This document shows, piece by piece, positions 1-7,797 of a stretch of 64,000 nt of DNA. The notes beneath the pieces were generated by a model. The model did no database searches, was not told the DNA's origin, and saw nothing but the letters and a program-made list of their open reading frames with translations. This stretch comes from Microcystis panniformis FACHB-1757. GTDB lineage: Bacteria > Cyanobacteriota > Cyanobacteriia > Cyanobacteriales > Microcystaceae. The translations under genes were made by a program, and so were the position numbers. Every line of letters starts with the position of its first letter. Within the stretch, counting starts at the first letter, position 1. The stretch covers positions 1,984,001 to 2,048,000 of the forward strand of contig NZ_CP011339.1 of assembly GCF_001264245.1 (NCBI RefSeq), given 5' to 3'.

Positions 1-2
1 GT

Positions 3-443
3 AAACGCTTCAATGTTTTAGGAGCATTAAATGCAATAACTCATGAAGTTATTCTGGTAACATATGAAACTTATATTACGGCAACTCAAGTCTGTGAACT
101 CCGGTCAAAAATAGCTGCTTTAGGACTAATGATTCCCATCACTCTAGTCTTAGATAATGCCCGCTATCAAAAATGTAAAATTGTTGAAGAATTGGCTCTT
201 TCTTTGTCAATAGAGCTGCTCTATCTGCCGTCTTATTCACCTAATCTAAATTTAATTGAAAGGCTGTGGAAATTGGTCAAAAAGAAATGTTTATATGGTA
301 AATATTATGAGAACTTTTCTGACTTTTCTTCAGCTATTTATGAATGTCTGAATGATGCCCATCTGAAACATAAAAAAGAACTGGATTCCTTGCTGACTCT
401 ACGATTTCAGAAGTTTAATAAATCTCAGATTATGAACGTCTAA
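3..443 (+). CDS. IS630-family transposase, C-terminal part (cut by window edge)
   Basis: The reading frame is open from the first bases of the window, so this is the C-terminal ~146 residues of a longer protein. It is nearly identical to the C-terminal part of the full 347-residue transposase at 55358-56401. It carries the second catalytic Asp of the DDE domain in LVLDNARYQ and the third acidic residue in NLIERLW. An Asp/Asn and Tyr/Thr difference near residue 22 separates the two copies. The element end lies just after the stop codon, where both copies share the bases CTAAAGTAT and then diverge. Unlike the 55-kb copy, this one keeps the catalytic Glu, so it could be active if its N-terminus outside the window is intact. 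Confidence 0.9.
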   Translation, partial: KRFNVLGALNAITHEVILVTYETYITATQVCELRSKIAALGLMIPITLVLDNARYQKCKIVEELALSLSIELLYLPSYSPNLNLIERLWKLVKKKCLYGKYYENFSDFSSAIYECLNDAHLKHKKELDSLLTLRFQKFNKSQIMNV

Positions 444-518
444 AGTATAGAATCAGAAAGCAACAAGGTGCGCTACAGCTTGTAACGCACCAAAATTTTT
501 ATTAATCTCTAACAAAGA

Positions 519-2106
519 TTACAGAGGTCGATAGACGCGATAATCAATATTGGGGAAAATATTATCGATTTCCTCGACTTTTTCCAACCAACCAGAGTCA
601 ATCTTCTCCGATTTCACATCTTCATAGATTTTATTTAACCGCAGCAGGTGGGAACGAGTGCGCCGGACAGCGTAGGGAACCATCGTACCGGTTCGCATAA
701 TAAACGCCCAGTCAGAAGATTGTGCTAATAATAACTCCCGGGCCGCCTGATTTAAAGCCCGTTCCTGTAATTCATCCTCCGCTTCATGATGACTTAATTC
801 AATCATCCGTTCCGTGCCTTTGTGCAGGTGAGGATAGATCCAAGCGTTGGTTTCATTTAGCCAGTATTCATGGAAACCCTTATAACCCCAACTGGATTGG
901 GAAGGACGACAGACCTGCTGATGGGGGTTAGACCGGAGATAATCGGCTAAATGGGTCATTTGGTAGATATTTTGGTCATACCAAGACTTGCGGAACAGAA
1001 AATCAATAAACCAGGGTCCCTCATACCACCAGTGACCGAATAGCTCGGCATCGTAGGGAGAAACAACCAGGGGAGGACGGCCCATAATTCCCGCTAAACT
1101 CTCCACTTGCCGCTCGCGATTATACATAAAATTGCCCGCGTGTTCGGCGGCTTTTTCTTTGGCCCAGTAGGGTCATAAAGCCCTTTTTCCGATAAACCAC
1201 CGTCCCGGCTAGTAATTTTGTGGTACTTAATGCCTATATTCTTGCGTTGACCGTTGGGCATGATATAGGGCTTAATATACTCGTATTCCGCTTCCCAGCC
1301 CAAATCTTTATAGAATCCCGATAAACTATATCCCCCGGATAACCGACTTGGGAAGACCAAACCTGTTGAGAAGATTCGTGGTCACGACCGAAAGCAGCCA
1401 CCCCAGTTTCTGTGAAAATGGGCGCGTAACTGCCGTAACGGGGACGCGGACGACCGTAGAGAATACCGTGGCCATCGACGAGGAAATAACGAATGCCCGC
1501 ATCGGCTAACATTCTTTCTACCCCTTCGTAGTAGGCACATTCCGGCAACCAAATGCCCTTGGGACGACGACCGAAATTTTCTTCGTAGTGTTGACAGGCC
1601 ACCTCAATTTGCGCCCACACCGCTTGCGGGTACATTTTCATCAGGGGCATATAACCATGGGTCGCACCACAGGTGATAATTTCTAGGTTATTACTGTCGA
1701 GGAATTGTTTAAATGCCTTGACCAGATCCCGATCGTATTTTTCCCAAGTTTGTCGGATACTTTGGAAGGATTCAGCGTAATATTCGGCTAAGTAGCGAAT
1801 ATGGCCATTATGTTGATTATGGTCGATTTCTTTAGCAATTAATTCTTCTAACTTACCTAAGTGTTCTTCATAGCGCTCTTGCAGTAACGGATCCCGCAGC
1901 ATCGACACCAAAGGCGGAGTCATGCTCATGGTCATTTTAAAATCGATACCGTCCCGCTTGAGACCTTCAAAAACTTGCAGCAGAGGGATGTAGGTTTCTG
2001 TGATTGCTTCGTATAACCATTCTTCTTCGAGGACGTAATCGCTTTCGGGATGGCGGACGAAAGGGAGATGAGCGTGGAGAACTAGGGCAACATAGCCAAA
2101 AGCCAT
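519..2106 (-). pseudogene. GH57 1,4-alpha-glucan branching enzyme, two frameshifts
   Basis: Three consecutive frames on the minus strand add up to one GH57/DUF1957 enzyme of about 529 residues, which would introduce alpha-1,6 branches into glycogen. The N-terminal piece starts MAFGYVALVLHAHLPFVRHP and carries the nucleophile Glu of WLPEC (about residue 189). The C-terminal piece carries the acid Asp in SPYDAELFGHWWYEG and ends RVYRPL. The first frame break is near 1325 (the frame resumes at FYKDLGWEAEYEY) and the second near 1168 (between LYDP and the resumed frame through MYNRERQVE). Each is explained by one missing base in a short homopolymer (AA to A; CCCC to CCC or TT to T). No other damage is visible, so the gene may be functional in the cell and broken only in this assembly. 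It is divergently placed from sasA. Confidence 0.88.
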
Positions 2107-2202
2107 AGGATTTCTTCTTAGAATTAAGGAATAAAACTTTAAGATTAGGTTGAGTAGATTTTATACTATCTTAAGCTTCTACAATAAAGAATATGATAAA
2201 AG

Positions 2203-2223
2203 TCGATCGATCGTCGATCGATC
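2203..2223. repeat. Tandem TCGATCGATC repeat upstream of sasA
   Basis: Two direct copies of TCGATCGATC lie back to back, 30 bases before the sasA start and inside the divergent promoter region shared with the GH57 gene. The unit is itself nearly palindromic. A role as a protein-binding site is possible, but nothing in the sequence proves it. Confidence 0.35.
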
Positions 2224-2253
2224 TCGTCAATCCCTAGGTTTACTAATTTTCCG

Positions 2254-3408
2254 ATGCTCCCATCTAACGAGCCACTGACTGCTTTAGGAAGAGAGACGAC
2301 AACGCCTCTCTCGATTCAACTTTTGCTATTTGTTGATGACCGTCCCAGTTCTCAAGAAATTATCCGTCAAATTCAGTCCTATCTCCAGTCTTTAAAGTCT
2401 GATTACCCAATTGACCTACAGATCATCGAAATTCGCCAGCAGCCTCATTTAGTCGAACATTTTCGCCTTGTAGCTACCCCTGCCTTGGTCAAAATTGCCC
2501 CCGGCCCCCGTCATACCCTCGCGGGCAGTAATCTAGTGGAACAGTTTAAAAAATGGTTGGTACGCTGGCAAAAAGCGATTAAAGAGGAGGTCAAAAATCA
2601 TCACGCTGAGGATGGACAACGTCAAGAGATGGAACATTCGGGCGAACTCATCCGCATCGCCGATGAGGTTTTTCGTCTTAAACAGGAAAAGGAAGAATTA
2701 TTAGAACAATTAAAATTTAAAGACCAAATTTTGGCTATGTTAGCCCACGATTTACGCAGTCCTCTCACCGCCGCTTCCATCGCCGTGGAAACCCTCGAAT
2801 TAGCCTATCATCAACCAGATACGGAGCGCAGTCTGCAATTACGAGAACAACTGCACCAACAGGCCCGCAAACAGTTCCGGATTATGAACCGTTTGATCAC
2901 AGATATTCTACAAGCTTCTAAGAGCATGGCGGCGCAATTCACTCTCCACCAGAGTAAATTTTATCTGCAAGCTCTTTGTCAGGAAATTTTGTCTCAATTT
3001 ACTGATACTTTTCAGGAAAAGACTTTAATTCTCCAAAGCGATATCCCCCAAGATTTGCCCCCCGTCTATGCTGATGAGGAGTTAATCCGACAGGTGATTA
3101 TTAATCTCCTGGAGAATGGGATCAAATATACCCCCCCCGGCGGCGCAATTACCCTTTCTGTCCTTCATCGTACTACTCAAAAAGTACAAGTGAGCATCAG
3201 TGATACCGGCCCCGGCATTCCCGAAGAAAAACAAGAGCATATTTTTGAAGGTCATGTGCGTCTGAAACGGGATGAGGGGAAAGAAGGTTATGGCATCGGT
3301 TTATCGGTCTGTCGCAAGATTATTCGCGCCCACTACGGTCAAATTTGGGTGGATAGTGTCCCCGACCACGGCAGTAGTTTTCACTTCACTCTGCCAGTTT
3401 ATCGCTAA
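2254..3408 (+). CDS. sasA: Circadian clock sensor histidine kinase SasA
   Basis: This 384-residue protein is the output kinase of the cyanobacterial Kai clock: KaiC binding stimulates autophosphorylation and phosphate is passed to the regulator RpaA. Residues about 18-105 form the thioredoxin-like KaiB-type sensory domain that binds KaiC. A helical linker (about 125-160) leads into the H-box AHDLRSP with the phospho-acceptor His at about 165. The N box (NLLENGIKYT), G1 box (DTGPGIPEE) and G2 box (GYGIGLSV) of the HATPase domain follow. Length and domain order match cyanobacterial SasA and there is no transmembrane segment, so it is cytosolic. The start follows a short leader with TCGATCGATC repeats. 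The last 23 bases overlap the end of the convergent hydrolase gene. Confidence 0.95.
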   Translation: MLPSNEPLTALGRETTTPLSIQLLLFVDDRPSSQEIIRQIQSYLQSLKSDYPIDLQIIEIRQQPHLVEHFRLVATPALVKIAPGPRHTLAGSNLVEQFKKWLVRWQKAIKEEVKNHHAEDGQRQEMEHSGELIRIADEVFRLKQEKEELLEQLKFKDQILAMLAHDLRSPLTAASIAVETLELAYHQPDTERSLQLREQLHQQARKQFRIMNRLITDILQASKSMAAQFTLHQSKFYLQALCQEILSQFTDTFQEKTLILQSDIPQDLPPVYADEELIRQVIINLLENGIKYTPPGGAITLSVLHRTTQKVQVSISDTGPGIPEEKQEHIFEGHVRLKRDEGKEGYGIGLSVCRKIIRAHYGQIWVDSVPDHGSSFHFTLPVYR

Positions 3409-4213
3409 AATGCTCCGCTAACCAATTATCAATGTCCCCTAAAACTAGGTCGGGGATTTCCCAGGAGAACAAATGGGCTGTATCCGGGTAACATTTCCAC
3501 TGAGACAGTTTTAGTTTTTCGGCCGTTTCTTGGCTCGAAGCACTGGTAATATGGCGATCATTTGCCCCCGCCAGAACTAAGCAGGGAATTGTGATTTTGT
3601 CAAGAGATTTTAAACAATTGTTACCTTTTTTTAAAGCCCGATTTAAAGCGCGATTAGCAGCTGGAGAAGTGCCTAAGTAGGCGGGAACAGCATCTTGAGC
3701 GAGATATTGATAGGATATCGTTTTATGTTGTGAAAAAAGGTACTGAAACAGGGAACGACGAGCAAAAGTATCAATATTCCAACGCCATCCCGGTTTGATC
3801 TGATTGAGAATTGCCGCTATCCCCGTCAAGATCAGATCTGTAGTGCTGACAGGAGGATGACTACCCCAAGGCCGCGCAGCCGAGGCCACGAGAATTAAAC
3901 CAGGAAAGCGCTCGGGATGCCGCAATACTAATTCCAGAGCGATTATACCCCCCAAAGACCAACCGAGAATTAAACATTGCTGGATTTTTTGGCGATCGAG
4001 CAGCCCGATTAAATCCTCTAGATGTTCTTCTAGCTGAAAATCCGGGCGATAACGACTTTTCCCGTAGCCGCGCAGATCCGGGGCCAGGGTTTGCCAGCGT
4101 TGGCAAAAATGATCGGTAAATACAGACATACTGGCTGCCGAACCGGGATGACCGTGCAGACAGAGGATCGGATAGCCATTACCTTTGATCTTAACGTTGA
4201 GAGCGATCGACAT
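3386..4213 (-). CDS. Alpha/beta-fold hydrolase
   Basis: A 275-residue alpha/beta hydrolase. The oxyanion-hole motif HGHPG (about 20-24) is followed by the nucleophile elbow GWSLGG with Ser at about 86, the acidic residue in GANDRH (Asp about 219) and the catalytic His in DTAHLF (about 247). No signal peptide is seen. The substrate cannot be read from the sequence; relatives include esterases, haloalkane-dehalogenase-like enzymes and BioH-type proteins. The gene converges on sasA and the two overlap by 23 bases at their ends. Its start codon is followed upstream by a tract of TTATCAG heptamers. Confidence 0.9.
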   Translation of the reverse strand: MSIALNVKIKGNGYPILCLHGHPGSAASMSVFTDHFCQRWQTLAPDLRGYGKSRYRPDFQLEEHLEDLIGLLDRQKIQQCLILGWSLGGIIALELVLRHPERFPGLILVASAARPWGSHPPVSTTDLILTGIAAILNQIKPGWRWNIDTFARRSLFQYLFSQHKTISYQYLAQDAVPAYLGTSPAANRALNRALKKGNNCLKSLDKITIPCLVLAGANDRHITSASSQETAEKLKLSQWKCYPDTAHLFSWEIPDLVLGDIDNWLAEHFSDKLAE

Positions 4214-4216
4214 GGA

Positions 4217-4254
4217 GCAGTTATCAGTTATCAGTTATCAGTTATCAGTTATCA
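4217..4254. repeat. Heptamer tandem repeat (STRR type, TTATCAG)
   Basis: About five direct copies of the 7-base unit CAGTTAT lie just upstream of the hydrolase gene. The same unit recurs at 4912-4946, 24895-24962, 27418-27458, 29123-29162 and 60572-60600. It matches the short tandemly repeated repetitive sequences known from several cyanobacteria. Confidence 0.85.
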
Positions 4255-4405
4255 GATTTGAGTTTTAAGTGAGCAGTATGTATTAAGCGAGCAGTATTAA
4301 ATAGCAGTTTCCTGCTGTCTTTTCACTGTTCACTGTTTACTGATCACTGATTATTGACTGGGATATATGAGCGATCGAGTCTCTGGTATGTCAAACTAGA
4401 GAATA

Positions 4406-4908
4406 GGAGAGAGTTGGTCTAGAGGTTGCGGGGTCATTTGATCAATGATTCCGAGGAAAGTCCGAACTCCCGAAAGACCACACTTGCTGGATAACGTCCA
4501 GTGCGCGTGAGCGTGAGGATAGTGCCACAGAAAAATACCGCCCCCTTTTTCAGTGTTGCCAAAGGCACGGCGTAGCCGTCCAGTAAACAGTAACGAAAGT
4601 AAATTTACTGATAACTAATAACTTTCCACTGATAACTGATAACTGATCACTGATAACTGATTGGGGGTAAGGGTGCAAAGGTGCGGTAAGAGCGCACCAG
4701 CAGTATCGAGAGGTACTGGCTCGGTAAACCCCGGTGGGGAGCAAGGTGGAGGGACAAAGGTTGGTCTTTTTCCTGTCCCGTTTTTAGGAACCGCTTGAGG
4801 TAATTGGTAACAATTATCCCAGATAGATAACCTCTATTCCAACAAAGGTAAAAGCAATTTTACTGCTGTTGGGAAATACAGAATTCGGCTTATGTCTGAC
4901 TCTCTCCT
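4406..4908 (+). ncRNA. rnpB: RNase P RNA (with repeat insertion in P12)
   Basis: The catalytic RNA of RNase P, which trims the 5' leaders of tRNA precursors. Conserved blocks are present in order: GAGGAAAGTCCGAACTCCC near 4452, GTGCCACAGAAAAATACCGC near 4522, GGTAAGGGTGCAAAGGTGCG near 4666, and the 3' part ending in ACTCTCTCC. The P1 helix is formed by GGAGAGAGT (4406-4414) with ACTCTCTCC (4899-4907), which sets both ends to within a few bases. At about 503 nt it is longer than usual because of a 117-base insertion between the CCCCC and GGGGG strands of P12 (4541-4545 / 4663-4667). The RNase III gene lies downstream on the same strand. Confidence 0.93.
4546..4662 (+). repeat. Dispersed repeat inserted in the P12 arm of rnpB
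   Basis: This 117-base segment replaces the usual P12 hairpin loop. Its first 48 bases are repeated almost exactly at 27355-27403 in an ordinary intergenic region, and both copies then run into TGATAACTGATAAC heptamers. The segment itself can fold (GGCACGGCGTAGCCGTCC contains GGC/GCC pairing). Heptamer insertions in P12 have been reported for RNase P RNAs of some filamentous cyanobacteria; here a longer composite repeat is involved. Confidence 0.85.
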
Positions 4909-5194
4909 TTATCAGTAATCAGTATTCAGTTATCAGTTATCAGCTTCTGAACGCAAAAGGCAAAGGCTCCAAAAAAGAATCTGGCAAATCTCCTACCTAA
5001 AAAGAAGGGTGGAAACTAAGTACATCAAAGCTTTTAGCTTAACAAATTAGGTTTTAGATTCGGCCTTTGTTACCATTTCACTGTTTACTGTTTACTTTTT
5101 ACTTTTTACTTTTTACTTTTTACTGATCATTGAAAAAAATCTCCCCACTTCATAATTCATAATTTATAATTCATAATTTATAATTCCCGCTCCC
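4909..5194. repeat. Intergenic region with three short tandem-repeat tracts
   Basis: Between rnpB and rnc I see no gene. The stretch holds TTATCAG heptamers at 4912-4946, a TTTACTT heptamer tract at about 5085-5126, and an AT-rich tract of CATAATTTATAATT units at about 5152-5186 directly before the rnc start. The last tract may contribute promoter or leader sequence for rnc, but no clear -35/-10 pair stands out. Confidence 0.7.
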
Positions 5195-5899
5195 ATGTCC
5201 TTAAGTGATCCCCGTCGCCAAAAACAATTAAAAACCCTAGTGGAAAAGCTGGGTTTATCAGCTGATGTCCCCGTCAGGTGGGATTTATTGGATTTAGCTC
5301 TAACTCATCCCAGTGTTTCCCGTGATAAGAATTATGAACAATTGGAATTTGTAGGCGATTCTGTGGTAAGACTCGTGGCGGCGGAGGTATTGTTAGAAAC
5401 CTATCCGGAGGCGCTCGTGGGAGAATTTGCCGCCCTGCGATCGATGATGGTTAGCGATCGCACTCTGGCGGAATTTGCGGATCGCTACGGTTTCGAGCGT
5501 TATTTGTTGGTATCAAGTAGTACGAGTATTGATCGGGCAGGGCGAATTTCTCGACTAGCAGACGCTTTTGAGGCAGTTTTGGGAGCTTTATATCTTAGTA
5601 CACAGACAATGATTTTAGTGCGTTCTTGGTTAGATGAACCACTGCGGGAAAAAGCGGCCGAAATTCGTCGAGATCCGGCCCGACAGAATTATAAGGATGC
5701 CTTGCAGGAGTGGACACAAGCAAAATACAAAAAACTGCCGCAATATTTAGTTAAAGAAATCAATGGTTTAGATCAAGAGCGTTTTTGTGCGGAAGTGTGG
5801 TTAAATGAGCAAAAATTAGGAGTGGGAACTGGCAGAAGCAAAAAAGCAGCGGAACAGGCAGCGGCGAAATCGGCTTTTCTAGAAGTGGTTAAAGGCTAA
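5195..5899 (+). CDS. rnc: Ribonuclease III
   Basis: A 234-residue RNase III that cuts double-stranded RNA in rRNA and mRNA processing. The signature YEQLEFVGDSV holds the metal-binding acidic residues (Glu48, Glu51 and Asp55 by my count), and DAFEAVLGALYL holds the second acidic pair. The C-terminal third, from NYKDALQEWTQ on, is a double-stranded-RNA-binding domain with the GxGRSKKAAEQAAA motif. Length fits a standard bacterial enzyme. It lies 286 bases downstream of rnpB on the same strand, so two RNA-processing nucleases sit side by side. The region between is full of repeats, so co-transcription is uncertain. Confidence 0.95.
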   Translation: MSLSDPRRQKQLKTLVEKLGLSADVPVRWDLLDLALTHPSVSRDKNYEQLEFVGDSVVRLVAAEVLLETYPEALVGEFAALRSMMVSDRTLAEFADRYGFERYLLVSSSTSIDRAGRISRLADAFEAVLGALYLSTQTMILVRSWLDEPLREKAAEIRRDPARQNYKDALQEWTQAKYKKLPQYLVKEINGLDQERFCAEVWLNEQKLGVGTGRSKKAAEQAAAKSAFLEVVKG

Positions 5900-5915
5900 A
5901 TGGGGGCATTTTTGC

Positions 5916-6986
5916 CTAACGGACGAATTGCCAGAGGCGAATTTTAAAATCATAATTACCACTAGCCAAATACTGCCCATCGGGACTAAAAGCTAGAGAT
6001 TCCACCCAGTCGGAATTATTATCAAACCAGGCCAATTGTTTACCCGTCGTCACATCCCATAAACGCACACCGTCATTACTGGCACTAGCGAGAATTTGTC
6101 CGTTAGGATGGAGTGCCAGGGAGCGAATTCGGGCTGTATGACCGATGAGAGTAAATAATAACTTATTATTGCTCGTATCCCAGATTTTAATCGTGCGGTC
6201 TAAACTACCCGTAATTAAATTTTTGCCGTCGGGAGTGTATAAAAGCTTGCTAACCGCTTGGGGATGGGCGGAAAATTTCGACAAAAATTTGCCCTCGCGG
6301 ATGTCCCAAAAATTTACCTCACCGTTTTCATGACCACTAGCAAGGGTGACACCATCGGATTTCATCCCTAGGGAATAAACAAAATTACCCACCCAATTTA
6401 AACGATAGAGGGGACGGCGGGGAGGTTGCACTGTCCAGAGGCGAATTCCTTCCAAACCACCACTAATTAACGTTTTACCATCGGGAGTAACCGTAAGGGC
6501 GAGGACAGTATTACCGTGTTCGAGGGCAATTCCTAAATACTTGCCTTCCACCAGATTCCAAAAATTAATAGAACCATCTAAACCGCTACTAACTAATAAT
6601 CTTTCGTTGGGACTAATGGCTAAAGCTTTGACGCTGGTTCTTTGGGCGCGAGTTTGGGAGACTTTTTCTCCTGTTTTTACCGACCAAATTCTCAGGAGAG
6701 GGTCCGTATCACTACCACCAGCGAGAACTAATTGGTTATCGGGGCTGAAAATCACAGCATTAGGGGTGGATTGTTGCCCTTCTAAGGTTTTAGCGAGGGT
6801 AAGTCTGCCTAAACCTTCTACTAGGATAGTTTCTGGGGTTTTTTCGCCACTTTCAGCCGCGGGTCGAGCGGGGGCAATGGGACTTTGGGCCTGAGTAAGC
6901 TGATGTTGCCCAATTGTCAGCGTGGTTAAGACACTGACCACAATTGCCCCGACAAGTTTCTCCGCACCCGTAAATCGGAATTTCAT
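5916..6986 (-). CDS. Exported WD40-repeat protein
   Basis: A 356-residue protein with a hydrophobic N-terminal segment (about residues 10-27, LVGAIVVSVLTTLTIG) that looks like an uncleaved anchor or signal peptide, then a short Pro/Ala-rich linker. Seven WD40 blades follow, each ending in W-containing motifs such as LRIWSV, INFWNL, IRLWTV, VNFWDI, IKIWDT, VRLWDV and IRLWQF. A seven-bladed propeller is normally a protein-binding platform; the partner cannot be inferred. It converges on rnc with 16 bases between the stop codons. Confidence 0.9.
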   Translation of the reverse strand: MKFRFTGAEKLVGAIVVSVLTTLTIGQHQLTQAQSPIAPARPAAESGEKTPETILVEGLGRLTLAKTLEGQQSTPNAVIFSPDNQLVLAGGSDTDPLLRIWSVKTGEKVSQTRAQRTSVKALAISPNERLLVSSGLDGSINFWNLVEGKYLGIALEHGNTVLALTVTPDGKTLISGGLEGIRLWTVQPPRRPLYRLNWVGNFVYSLGMKSDGVTLASGHENGEVNFWDIREGKFLSKFSAHPQAVSKLLYTPDGKNLITGSLDRTIKIWDTSNNKLLFTLIGHTARIRSLALHPNGQILASASNDGVRLWDVTTGKQLAWFDNNSDWVESLAFSPDGQYLASGNYDFKIRLWQFVR

Positions 6987-7073
6987 AAATTTAGTTGAAT
7001 ATTAACAAATGAACCGTGCTATAGATTCTAGCCTTTGAGGGGATTGATTGCCAAGCAAGGTGGGATTTTTGAG

Positions 7074-7367
7074 CTAGGAAGGTCGATTTTTTTCGTTTTT
7101 CAGGGTTGGTAAAGCTACTTGACCCGATTGGGGCGGTAAATAGTATCTCGCTGCTTCTTCTTGGTTGATTGGCTCGGTTTTTTGGCTCTGTTGCCATCGG
7201 GCGAAGATAGCGATCGCCATAATCGTTGCCCCTAAAGATAGCAGTGTCCATCTTTGTCCTACAACCCCGATGATGACATCTACTGCCGCTGCGGTAAAGA
7301 TAAAGCTAGTTATTGGTTCTTGACGGTAAGCTTTCTTGAGAAAACGCGGCCAGAGGAGATTACTCAT
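7074..7367 (-). CDS. Small two-helix membrane protein, unknown function
   Basis: A 97-residue protein of unknown role. Two hydrophobic segments (about 20-38 and 40-58) form a probable hairpin in the membrane, and a polar tail follows with the motif AARYYLPP. It lies upstream of the WD40 gene on the same strand with about 90 bases between, so they may share a transcript. I do not recognise a named family. Confidence 0.65.
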   Translation of the reverse strand: MSNLLWPRFLKKAYRQEPITSFIFTAAAVDVIIGVVGQRWTLLSLGATIMAIAIFARWQQSQKTEPINQEEAARYYLPPQSGQVALPTLKNEKNRPS

Positions 7368-7379
7368 TTTATCTATTAT

Positions 7380-7797
7380 TTCTACGGTTTCGATAATTCC
7401 AGCTTATCCTAAATAGTTGGACAAAGGTAAAGTTAAGTAGCTGGTTATAATTAAATTAAAAATGGATTTTAGGTTTGATCCCCCCTGCCCCCTTGATAAG
7501 GGGGGTGCCGATAGGCGGGGGGATCTGAAAGTTTTTAATACCTATCTACTTAACTGTGGGGTAAGGAGTCGGTCGTCGGTCGTCAGTAAGAATTGCGGCA
7601 ATTGAACTCCCAATACTCATCACCGGAGAATCCGATCCTTTAACAAATACAAAGAGACGATACCCTCTCAAAACCCGTTGATAGGATTATGGTAGTGACC
7701 GAAATCAACTTTTAAGAATCTATAACAGGCTTTTTGTCCACTATTATCTAAATAACGGACAAAAAGCCTGTTATATGCACTTTTTCTCGGTATTATC
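7380..7797. other. Intergenic region with two inverted repeats
   Basis: No gene is seen in these 418 bases. At 7477-7525 a repeat runs from GATCCCCCC to GGGGGGATC with an inner CCCCCTTGATAAGGGGGG hairpin; a related copy lies near 49226-49300. At 7721-7775 a perfect 19-base inverted repeat precedes the GH57 gene and is listed separately. Confidence 0.7.
7721..7775. repeat. Perfect 19-bp inverted repeat before the GH57 gene
   Basis: Arms 7721-7739 (TATAACAGGCTTTTTGTCC) and 7757-7775 are exact reverse complements with a 17-base loop. The second arm ends 22 bases before the start codon at 7798. The hairpin would lie in the 5' leader of the mRNA or could be a miniature element. It lacks a trailing T run, so it is not an obvious terminator on the plus strand. 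Confidence 0.75.

Noticed and set aside
4217..4254. Heptamer tracts considered as CRISPR arrays
   Set aside because: Units are 7 bases with no spacers and there are no cas genes; the 70-base-period repeat at 40544 has only two copies.
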